The translations under genes were made by a program, and so were the position numbers. DNA of 19,998 nucleotides from Thermoplasmata archaeon (lineage in GTDB: Archaea; Thermoplasmatota; Thermoplasmata; Lutacidiplasmatales; UBA184): contig JASHSX010000121.1 of the NCBI GenBank assembly GCA_030040865.1, positions 1-19,998 of the forward strand, written 5' to 3'. The number at the start of each line of letters is the position of its first letter. Position 1 is the first letter of the stretch. Shown here one piece after another: positions 1 to 5,263 of the stretch. The notes under the pieces were generated by a model. The model did no database searches and was not told the origin of the DNA. It was given only the letters and a program-made list of their open reading frames with translations.

Positions 1-393
1 CGGGGGCTCCGCGGGTGGGTCGCCGGCCCCCCCCAGCGGGACGTAGCGCGACGTGAGCGCCCAGGCCTCGGTCTCGCCCGCGGGAAGTCGGCGGAGCTCC
101 TGCGGGGAACGCTCGGACGCGAGCCGCCCCTCGAGCGGTGGGGATCCCGCGGTCCACTTCGTCGCGACGCCCAGCGTGCGGCGTTCTCCCGCCGCGAGGT
201 CGACGTCGAACGCTTCGGTCCAGCTTACCCCGGCCTGCACCCAGACGATCGGGATCCGCCCCGACCACCGGTCACGGCCGCGGTTCTCCAGGACGAGCGC
301 GAACGCTCGGTCCCTCCCGGGTGCCGGGGGGGTCCGGTCGACGAGTCCCACCCGGAGCCCGAAGTACTCGGTCGGCGGTGAGAATCCGTCCAC
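1..393 (-). CDS. Hypothetical protein, C-terminus cut by window edge
   Basis: An open frame of 131 codons runs leftward off the window from a GTG at 393. I chose that start because the frame has a TGA 33 bases upstream and no other start between, and because a TTAAAT box lies about 24 nt before the GTG, as in other leaderless genes here. The visible part is soluble, with no signal peptide or membrane segment. It has alternating hydrophobic strands (FALVLENRG, IPIVWVQAG, EAFDVDLAAGE) that suggest a beta-sandwich or immunoglobulin-like fold, for example a domain with a conserved LENRG turn. I do not recognise the family. The G/C bias at third positions supports coding. Function unknown. Confidence 0.55.
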   Translation of the reverse strand, partial: MDGFSPPTEYFGLRVGLVDRTPPAPGRDRAFALVLENRGRDRWSGRIPIVWVQAGVSWTEAFDVDLAAGERRTLGVATKWTAGSPPLEGRLASERSPQELRRLPAGETEAWALTSRYVPLGGAGDPPAEPP

Positions 394-413
394 GGACGGG
401 CGACCGTTCGACG

Positions 414-420
414 ATTTAAG
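414..420 (-). promoter_or_regulatory. TATA-like box of the edge gene
   Basis: CTTAAAT on the minus strand, centred about 24 nt before the GTG at 393, in GC-rich surroundings. A short inverted repeat AACAG-AA-CTGTT (429-440) sits just upstream and could be a regulator site. Both are read by eye. Confidence 0.45.
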
Positions 421-442
421 AGGGCTTCAACAGAACTGTTCG

Positions 443-509
443 CCCCTCCGAGGCGTCGCTCGGCCCCGGAGGGGCGTCGGCGGGGATGTACCGGCGGGTC
501 CCGCCGACG
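443..509 (-). terminator. Two tandem stem-loops after the DUF1059 gene
   Basis: Two perfect inverted repeats lie side by side. CGTCGGCGGG (475-484) pairs with CCCGCCGACG (500-509). CCCCTCCG (443-450) pairs with CGGAGGGG (467-474). They begin directly after the stop codon of the leftward DUF1059 gene at 512 and end before the promoter of the next leftward gene. That position suggests transcription termination or a 3' RNA-stabilising structure. There is no clear U-tract, so the terminator call is inference. Confidence 0.4.
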
Positions 510-511
510 GG

Positions 512-670
512 TCAGGGGTGCTTGGCCATCGCCATGATCTCGGACTCGCTCTTCTTCATCTTGTGCGAGTGCTCGAGATGCCACGACGTCATGGCCACGA
601 GCTCGTTCTTGTCCTTCGTCACGATCTCAAACCCGTCGTCACAGCCGATCTTCATCCGACCGCATCCCAT
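512..670 (-). CDS. DUF1059-like small protein (52 aa)
   Basis: A 52-residue protein starting MGCGRMKIGCDDGFEIV and ending at a TGA at 512-514. The pattern of Cys-containing N-terminus, a GCDDGFEIVTKDKNEL strand-turn-helix start, then a helix with HLEHSHKMKKSE followed by a final short helix matches the DUF1059 family. Those are short archaeal and bacterial proteins with a CxxxG(C/Y)DC-type start and a histidine-rich helix. The function of the family is not known; the Cys and His residues could bind metal. It is shorter than the usual open-reading-frame cut-off. A more internal ATG (MKIGC) is possible. A TATATC box about 52 nt upstream suggests a short leader rather than a leaderless mRNA. Confidence 0.75.
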   Translation of the reverse strand: MGCGRMKIGCDDGFEIVTKDKNELVAMTSWHLEHSHKMKKSESEIMAMAKHP

Positions 671-718
671 GTCCCGTACCTCGTGCCTTGCGGCCTAGTC
701 CGTAGGGACGGGCATCGG

Positions 719-768
719 GATATACGTTGGCCCGGCGCGCGTCGGGCCAATTTAGAAATATACATACC
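719..768. promoter_or_regulatory. AT-rich promoter island with a perfect inverted repeat
   Basis: GATATACG (719-726) is a plausible TATA element for the leftward DUF1059 gene. Immediately beside it lies TTGGCCCG (727-734)...CGGGCCAA (743-750), a perfect 8-bp inverted repeat with a GC-only spacer, then a second AT-rich stretch TTTAGAAATATACATAC (751-767). The repeat may be an operator or a hairpin; nothing in the sequence decides which. No gene is seen between 671 and 920 on either strand. Confidence 0.35.
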
Positions 769-821
769 GAGGGAGGGCCCTTCTTCTGCTGCCGTGCGCG
801 CCCCCGGCGACCAACCAAGAA

Positions 822-829
822 TTTATAAT
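822..829 (+). promoter_or_regulatory. TATA box (TTTATAAT) upstream of the RHH gene
   Basis: TTTATAAT is the strongest TATA-like match in this part of the window. It lies about 95 nt before the ATG of the ribbon-helix-helix gene, predicting a leader of roughly 70 nt. This differs from the leaderless neighbours and fits the presence of a Shine-Dalgarno there. Confidence 0.5.
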
Positions 830-864
830 CGCCCAAGTCCGCCGTTCTCTCGGTCTAGGGCTCG

Positions 865-879
865 CGGGCACTGTGCCCG
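865..879 (+). promoter_or_regulatory. 15-bp palindrome in the leader of the RHH gene
   Basis: CGGGCAC-T-GTGCCCG is a perfect dyad with a one-base centre. It lies between the TATA box at 822 and the start codon at 921. RHH proteins commonly repress their own promoters by binding short dyads, so self-regulation is a reasonable inference. An RNA hairpin is the alternative. Confidence 0.35.
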
Positions 880-920
880 GGGGCAGACGACCTACCGGGT
901 GGGTCGGAGGATCTGAACAG

Positions 921-1085
921 ATGCCGCGTCCAAGAAAGAGCAAGGCCGATCGACGAGTGCCCGTAGCCGTGTATCTGGAGCCAGCACTGCTGCGGAGATT
1001 GAAGACTGTCGCCGAGAAGGACCGCCGGTCCGCGTCCACGCTGGCCGCGCTGTACATCGAGGCCGGGCTCGAGCGGGCGGGATAG
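921..1085 (+). CDS. Ribbon-helix-helix (CopG/Arc-type) transcriptional regulator, 54 aa
   Basis: A 54-residue protein: basic N-terminus (PRPRKSKADRR), then a beta-strand VPVAVYLEP, helix ALLRRLKTVAEKD, a short turn with RRSAS, and helix TLAALYIEAGLER. That strand-helix-helix order with alternating residues in the strand is the MetJ/Arc/CopG fold. Such proteins dimerise and insert the paired strands into the major groove. The ATG at 921 is preceded by GGAGG at 906-910, a good Shine-Dalgarno with 10-nt spacing, so I prefer it to the in-frame GTG further upstream. No toxin gene follows; the next gene is convergent, so this looks like a stand-alone regulator rather than an antitoxin. Confidence 0.8.
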   Translation: MPRPRKSKADRRVPVAVYLEPALLRRLKTVAEKDRRSASTLAALYIEAGLERAG

Positions 1086-1135
1086 ACCGCTTCCTCCGCT
1101 CGGGCCGGAGCGTCCGGCGCACGCCGTCGATCTCA

Positions 1136-1160
1136 CCGGGCCGGACGGCCTCCGGCCCGG
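1136..1160. terminator. Bidirectional terminator hairpin between convergent genes
   Basis: CCGGGCCGG (1136-1144), loop ACGGCCT, CCGGCCCGG (1152-1160): a perfect 9-bp stem. It ends exactly at the stop codon of the leftward gene (1161) and lies 50 nt after the stop of the rightward RHH gene, where a terminator would be expected. There is no U-tract. Confidence 0.4.
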
Positions 1161-1703
1161 CTAGACCGACTCGAGCAGCGACTCACTTTTGAGGATGGTC
1201 CGGGACTCTTCGGCCGAGTCGCCGACCGTCCCCCCGGCGCGGCGGACGGCACGGCGGTCGAGCTCATCGACCCTCCGGTACAGCCACTCGAACTCGTGCC
1301 ATACGAGCGGGTCCTCGAGCCGCACCCGGGTCTGCGCGATGAGGTCGACCGGGCTCCGCAGGGTCGTGTAGTACGACGTGATCCACGTGCCGAACGCCTC
1401 CCAGACGAGGTCGTCGTCGAGGATCTTGCGGTGCGTGAGCGTCCCGACGAGCTCGAAGAACGTGATCACCTCCATGCTCGTGATGTCCTGGTGGGCCTGA
1501 CGCAGCAGTCGGTCCGAGAGGTGCCGTCGCGCGGCGCGCATCCGCGGGGCGTCGAACCGCTCGCGAAGTTCCATCACCACGTTCGCGGAGTTGAGGTGCT
1601 GACCCGTTCGGGTCTGCCAGTACATCAGCAGCAGGGTGCCGACGACGAGGATCCAGGTGCCGATCAGCGACCAAACGGCGATGTTGAACCAGTTGTACGA
1701 CAT
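1161..1703 (-). CDS. DUF4760-like single-span membrane protein (180 aa)
   Basis: A single hydrophobic helix (about residues 8-29, SLIGTWILVVGTLLLMYW) is followed by a charged, helical cytosolic region with RERFDAPRMRAARR, an ITFFELVGTLTHRKILDDDLVWEAF block, and a tyrosine- and leucine-rich C-terminal half. This order (one N-terminal membrane helix, then a conserved F-E...G-L...D...V...F pattern) matches DUF4760-type proteins found widely in bacteria and archaea. The family has no assigned biochemical role. The gene is solitary, converging with the RHH gene and preceded by an independently promoted zinc-finger gene. No clear TATA box is seen at the usual spacing. Family membership is by pattern recognition and should be treated as probable. 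Confidence 0.8.
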   Translation of the reverse strand: MSYNWFNIAVWSLIGTWILVVGTLLLMYWQTRTGQHLNSANVVMELRERFDAPRMRAARRHLSDRLLRQAHQDITSMEVITFFELVGTLTHRKILDDDLVWEAFGTWITSYYTTLRSPVDLIAQTRVRLEDPLVWHEFEWLYRRVDELDRRAVRRAGGTVGDSAEESRTILKSESLLESV

Positions 1704-1826
1704 CGAGCGTGCCCCCGACCTACGACCCTGCCCCGTCGGCGACGGTCGGCTCCGATAGGAGACCGCCCATAAGTCGGGTCCGTCCGGTACCCGGCCCGCC
1801 CGACCGGGCCGCTCCGTCCGGCCGCG

Positions 1827-2054
1827 TCACCCCCGGTGGCTCCGACTCCGGTGGACCCGGACGGCCTCGGTCGAGTCGAACGCCCGGCCGCACTCGGGGC
1901 AGCGGACCGCGGGCGAGGGGGGCGCTTTCGCGGCCGCGGGAGGGGCTCCGGCGTGGCTCTCCTCCCGGTGGGCCGCCAGGGCGTCCTCCGATCGAAAGAT
2001 CCGTCCGCAGTCGGAACAGATCGCCTCGACCTCGTCGTACTCGACGTACGGCAT
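1827..2054 (-). CDS. Two-finger C2H2 zinc-finger protein (75 aa)
   Basis: The protein holds two C2H2 modules. Finger 1 is CSDCGRIFRSEDALAAHREESH (about residues 13-34). Finger 2 is CPECGRAFDSTEAVRVHRSRSH (about 52-73). An Ala/Pro-rich linker joins them, and an acidic MPYVEYDEVEA leads in. Both fingers keep Cys-x2-Cys, the aromatic Phe, a hydrophobic Leu/Val and the His pair. Small one- or two-finger C2H2 proteins are common in archaea and are thought to bind DNA, RNA or partner proteins; the target here is unknown. A weak CTTACC box (2076-2083 on the minus strand) about 25 nt before the ATG fits a leaderless mRNA. Confidence 0.85.
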   Translation of the reverse strand: MPYVEYDEVEAICSDCGRIFRSEDALAAHREESHAGAPPAAAKAPPSPAVRCPECGRAFDSTEAVRVHRSRSHRG

Positions 2055-2207
2055 CGCTCCCGGAGTCCCCCGAGAGGTAAGGGGGTTACGGAACCCTCCG
2101 GAGGCCCCCGCGGGAGTTCCACGACCGGGGAGGGGGCCCGGGCGGCTGCCCGGGCGACGGATCGGGGCCCCGGTACCCCGACGCGGTGGCGCCGGAGTGG
2201 GCTCCCC

Positions 2208-2214
2208 CTTTAAT
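2208..2214 (+). promoter_or_regulatory. TATA box of the GTP cyclohydrolase II gene
   Basis: CTTTAAT, centred 26 nt before the ATG at 2237 and the only AT-rich element nearby. The spacing implies that transcription starts at or next to that ATG, so it decides the start codon against the upstream in-frame GTG at 2186. Confidence 0.65.
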
Positions 2215-2236
2215 CCCGCGCCCGGTTGGTCGGGCG

Positions 2237-2962
2237 ATGGGAATCCCCCCGGACGTGGTCGACCGCCTCCTCAAGGAGAACGAGGACCACGAATGCCCCG
2301 GCAGCCCCGAGGTCTGCGTCAGGCTCTCGGCGATCGCGAACCTCCCCACGCGGTTCGGCGACTACCAGGTCGTCGCCTTCTGGAACAACCTCGACCGCAA
2401 GGAGCACGCGGCGTTCGTCCGGGGGAACGTCGTCGACGCCGAGAACGTGGCCGTCCGCATCCACTCGGAGTGCCTGACCGGCGACGCGATCGGTTCGCTG
2501 CGGTGCGACTGCCGCGATCAGCTGATCGAGTCGCTCGAGCGGATCGGCAAGATGGAGTCCGGGATCGTCATCTACCTTAGGCAGGAGGGCCGGGGCATCG
2601 GGTTCACGAACAAGATCAAGGCCTACCGGCTCCAGGACGCCGGATACGACACCGTCGAGGCGAACCAGATCCTCGGCTTCCGGCCGGACGAGCGCGACTA
2701 CGGCATCGCCGCCCACATGCTCGGGACCCTCGGCGTCCGCTCGATCCGGATCCTGACCAACAATCCCGACAAGGTCGAGGACCTACGGAGGCACGGGGTC
2801 GAGATCACCGGGCGGATCCCGGTCCAGGTTCCGCCGAACGGGTACAACCGGGCCTACCTCGCGACGAAGCGGGGCAAGATGGGCCACCTGCTCGACTTCG
2901 AGCAGGACGACGACCTCGCGGCGGGCTCGCCCGCGAACGGCGGATCGCCCCCGTCCGCCTAG
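2237..2962 (+). CDS. ribA: GTP cyclohydrolase II
   Basis: Catalyses GTP to 2,5-diamino-6-(5-phosphoribosylamino)pyrimidin-4-one plus formate and pyrophosphate, the first step of riboflavin synthesis. The 241-residue protein carries the full signature: zinc ligands C79, C90 and C92 in SECLTGDAIGSLRCDC, the GTP-handling segment RQEGRGIGFTNKIKAYRLQD (115-134), then DTVEAN and LGFRPDERDY, and the TNNPDKVEDL motif near 174. It is a stand-alone domain, not fused to DHBP synthase (RibB). Many archaea instead use the unrelated GTP cyclohydrolase III (ArfA), so the bacterial-type enzyme is worth noting. An in-frame start at 2186 would add 17 residues, but the TATA spacing favours 2237. The C-terminal tail (DDDLAAGSPANGG) is disordered. 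Its stop codon overlaps that of the convergent pirin gene. Confidence 0.95.
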   Translation: MGIPPDVVDRLLKENEDHECPGSPEVCVRLSAIANLPTRFGDYQVVAFWNNLDRKEHAAFVRGNVVDAENVAVRIHSECLTGDAIGSLRCDCRDQLIESLERIGKMESGIVIYLRQEGRGIGFTNKIKAYRLQDAGYDTVEANQILGFRPDERDYGIAAHMLGTLGVRSIRILTNNPDKVEDLRRHGVEITGRIPVQVPPNGYNRAYLATKRGKMGHLLDFEQDDDLAAGSPANGGSPPSA

Positions 2963-3897
2963 ATCTCTTGGATCACGCGCTTCGAGCGGATGAACGTCCC
3001 GCGGTCGAGGTCCTGCCGCGCCTCGAGCAGCTCCTCCCGCGAGTTCATGACGATCGGGCCGTACCACGCGACCGGTTCGTGCAGAGGTCGTCCCGAGACC
3101 AGGAGGAACCGAAGCCCCGCGTCGCCGGCGCGGACCTCGACACGGTCCCCGTCCCCGAACAGCAGGGTCTCTCCCGGACTACCGGCAGCGGGCCCGTCGG
3201 AACCGGTGGCTCGGCCGAACGTGCCGGCCCCCTCGAACGGTTGGGCGAAGACGGTGTAGCCGCGCGGGACCGGTCGGGAGTACTCCGCACCCGCGGGGAG
3301 GCTCACGTCGAGGTACGTGGGATCGACGGGGATGTGGGTCACGGGTCCGGAGACCCGGTCGTGCTCGCCCGCGATCACTCGGACGACCCGGCCGTCGCTG
3401 CCGCGCACGACGGGGATACCGTCCGCGCGTAGGCCCCGGTACGCGGGGTCCTCCATCTTGAGCCGCTTCGGGAGATTGACCCACAGCTGGAAGCCGGAAA
3501 GCCGTCCCTCGGTGCGCTTCGGCATCTCCTGGTGGAGGATACCGCTCCCCGCGCTCATCCACTGCACGTCACCGGAGTCGATCACGCCCCGGTTGCCGAG
3601 GGAGTCCTCGTGAGCGGTCCGGCCGTTCAGCATGTACGTCACCGTCTCGATCCCCCGGTGGGGGTGCCACGGGAATCCCGCGAGGTAGTCTGCGGGGTTC
3701 GTCGAGCCGAAATTGTCGAGCAGGAGGAACGGGTCGAGCAACGGGACCTCGGATCCCCCGAACATCCGCTGGAGCCGCACGCCGGCGCCTTCGAGCGTCT
3801 CGCGACCCGCAAACCGTCGGGCCACGGCCCGCGGCTCGGGGGCGCGGTCGTTGGGCGGCTGCAACTTGCCGACGACGGGACGGACCTCTTCGCTCAT
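2959..3897 (-). CDS. Pirin family protein
   Basis: A 312-residue bicupin of the pirin family. The N-terminal cupin contains FPWHPHRGIETVTYML, whose H78 and H80 correspond to the first two metal ligands, and GSGILHQEMP with H122 and E124 completing the site. The DSGDVQWMSAGSG stretch is highly typical. The C-terminal cupin (about 200-300) has the usual GETLLFGDGDRVEVRAGD strands and HEPVAWYGPIVMNSREE near the end. Pirins are Fe(II) proteins, some with quercetin 2,3-dioxygenase activity and some regulatory; substrate cannot be told from sequence. The stop codon overlaps the stop of the convergent ribA in the tetranucleotide CTAG at 2959-2962. A GGTAATGG stretch about 39 nt upstream may be the promoter. 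Confidence 0.95.
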   Translation of the reverse strand: MSEEVRPVVGKLQPPNDRAPEPRAVARRFAGRETLEGAGVRLQRMFGGSEVPLLDPFLLLDNFGSTNPADYLAGFPWHPHRGIETVTYMLNGRTAHEDSLGNRGVIDSGDVQWMSAGSGILHQEMPKRTEGRLSGFQLWVNLPKRLKMEDPAYRGLRADGIPVVRGSDGRVVRVIAGEHDRVSGPVTHIPVDPTYLDVSLPAGAEYSRPVPRGYTVFAQPFEGAGTFGRATGSDGPAAGSPGETLLFGDGDRVEVRAGDAGLRFLLVSGRPLHEPVAWYGPIVMNSREELLEARQDLDRGTFIRSKRVIQEI

Positions 3898-4049
3898 GCT
3901 CGGCGGCCTCGATCCGAGAGTCCCCCGACCACCATTACCCTTCGCGCCCCCGGAGGATAGTAGGTTTCGCCCGGGTCACGGCGGGGGGCCGGCCGGGAGC
4001 CAGACCGAGCCCTGAAGTGGGGGCGAGCGGTGCCGTCGCCGTGTGCGAC

Positions 4050-4193
4050 ATGGCGGAGGAGGAGTTCGCCGAGTACCTCCGGTGGCTCGAGGTCCAGCCG
4101 GCCCGCGTGAGACCGACCCAATCGGCGCGACGCGCGACCCCGCGGCGCGTGCTCGAACCGCCGACCACGTCGCCGGTCCCGATCGAGGCCTAG
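4050..4193 (+). CDS. Possible 47-aa acidic-to-basic microprotein
   Basis: A short frame begins MAEEEFAEYLRWLEVQPARV and ends PVPIEA. The first third is an acidic amphipathic helix; the rest is Arg/Pro/Thr-rich and probably disordered. Third positions are nearly all G or C. It fills what would otherwise be a 340-base gap between a leftward pirin start and a leftward zinc-ribbon stop. I see no matching family, no clear TATA box at 24-30 nt and only a weak GC-rich purine run upstream. An in-frame GTG at 4041 would add three residues. It may be real, or chance in GC-rich DNA. Confidence 0.35.
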   Translation: MAEEEFAEYLRWLEVQPARVRPTQSARRATPRRVLEPPTTSPVPIEA

Positions 4194-4237
4194 CGACCGG
4201 TACCCGCGGAGGGCGACCCCGGACCGCCGGACCGGGC

Positions 4238-4438
4238 TCACCCGCGGCGGGATTTCGTCAGCGTCTGGAATGGGGCGCTGCCGAGGACCGCCCCGCACCA
4301 CCCGCAGTAGACGATCGTCACGCCTCGGACCGAGAGGGCGCTCCCCGTGTTCTCCCAGAGCACGTCCCGTGTCGGATCGAGCGGGTTGCGGCAGTGGGGG
4401 CACATCGGCCGCGGAGCGGGCGCGAGCGACACGGACAT
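4238..4438 (-). CDS. Zinc-ribbon protein (66 aa)
   Basis: A 66-residue protein with CPHC (C13, C16) and YCGWCG (C45, C48) knuckles separated by about 28 residues, the classic treble of a zinc ribbon. Between them lies WENTGSALSVRGVTIVYC, two beta-strands. Similar short archaeal proteins (CPxC-NPL-...-WEN-...-V..CxxCGAVLG) are widespread and unassigned. The start at 4438 (MSVSLAP) is preferred; an in-frame ATG at 4464 would add nine residues and is possible. It lies 52 nt downstream of the ATP-pyrophosphatase gene on the same strand and could be co-transcribed with it. Confidence 0.7.
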   Translation of the reverse strand: MSVSLAPAPRPMCPHCRNPLDPTRDVLWENTGSALSVRGVTIVYCGWCGAVLGSAPFQTLTKSRRG

Positions 4439-4490
4439 GGTCGTGGCGACGACCTCCCGTCCCATGAAGGTACGGGCGGCCGGCTGCGGG

Positions 4491-5165
4491 TCAGCCCGGT
4501 AGAAGGTCCGCGAAGACGAACCCGTCCCGGTCCACGACCTCCCCGGGGACGACGGGGATCGGTCGGGAGAACATCGGCCCGCCGGCCACGAAGGTGTGGA
4601 ACTCTCCCCGCTCCCCGCAGGGATCGACGCCGGGGGGCAGTTCGTCGAGCAGGGATAGGTCGAACCGTCGACCGGCGAACCGCCGATCGAGCGCACGGGG
4701 ATCGACGCAGACAAGGTACGCTTCGATCCCGGCGCCGATCATCTCCCGGGCGAGGGCCGGAGTGGGCCGCTCCCAGAGCGGGAACACCGGTCGGATCCCC
4801 GTCGGGGCCATGCGCGTCTCCCGGTACGCTCGGATGTCCTGAAGGAAGAGGTCGCCGAACGCGATGTGCGTCACCCCGTCCTTGCGAAGGCGGTCGATCG
4901 CTCCGGCCATCGCCGTCTCGTACACGGAATTGGGACACGGGAACGGGATCTCGACCCGGTAGAGCGGGAGTCCCGCGGCCGCCGCCTGGGCCTCGAGAAG
5001 CTCCTCCCGCACCCCGTGCATCGAGACGCGACCGAAGGTGGTGGTCACCGTGGTCAGGAGACCCGCTACCTCGTACTGCGGGTCCTTCGTGAGCTCCCAG
5101 AGCGTGAACGCGGCGTCCTTCCCGCTGCTCCAGGACACCACCGTCCGGTGCCGCGACCGCTCCAC
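4491..5165 (-). CDS. DUF71-family ATP pyrophosphatase (diphthamide-synthase-like)
   Basis: A 224-residue N-type ATP pyrophosphatase. The PP-loop SWSSGKDAAF lies at residues 11-20. Further family motifs are VSMHGVREELLEAQA (about 47-61), FGDLFLQDIRAYRE (about 103-116) and the terminal CGERGEFHTFV with GPMFSRPI. These identify the DUF71/Dph6 superfamily, which activates a carboxylate or amide with ATP. True archaeal and eukaryotic Dph6 makes diphthamide on elongation factor 2. The MHGVREELLEAQA and HTFVAGGPMF pattern and the length resemble the group common in bacteria, which lack diphthamide, so I withhold the symbol dph6. It starts at GTG 5165, 26 nt after a GGTTAACC box, so it is probably leaderless. 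Confidence 0.85.
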   Translation of the reverse strand: MERSRHRTVVSWSSGKDAAFTLWELTKDPQYEVAGLLTTVTTTFGRVSMHGVREELLEAQAAAAGLPLYRVEIPFPCPNSVYETAMAGAIDRLRKDGVTHIAFGDLFLQDIRAYRETRMAPTGIRPVFPLWERPTPALAREMIGAGIEAYLVCVDPRALDRRFAGRRFDLSLLDELPPGVDPCGERGEFHTFVAGGPMFSRPIPVVPGEVVDRDGFVFADLLPG

Positions 5166-5187
5166 GCTCGGGCGAGACGGGCCGTTC

Positions 5188-5195
5188 GGTTAACC
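5188..5195 (-). promoter_or_regulatory. TATA-like box of the ATP-pyrophosphatase gene
   Basis: GGTTAACC, centred 26 nt before the GTG at 5165. The divergent gene has its own box 45 nt away, so this is a back-to-back promoter region of 98 bases. Confidence 0.5.
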
Positions 5196-5234
5196 CCTCG
5201 CCGCGGTTCGGGGGACGCGGCCGCGGCCGGGACG

Positions 5235-5241
5235 GTTATCC
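5235..5241 (+). promoter_or_regulatory. TATA-like box of the S9 peptidase gene
   Basis: GTTATCC centred 26 nt before the GTG at 5264. The same GTTATCC word precedes the SDR gene at 14104-14110 at the same distance. It fixes GTG 5264 as a likely leaderless start. Confidence 0.55.
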
Positions 5242-5263
5242 TCCCGACGCGCTGCGGGGGGTC

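Noticed and set aside
486..698. 70-codon rightward frame rich in Cys, Ser and Met
   Set aside because: It is the mirror of the DUF1059 gene on the other strand, which has a recognisable family pattern.
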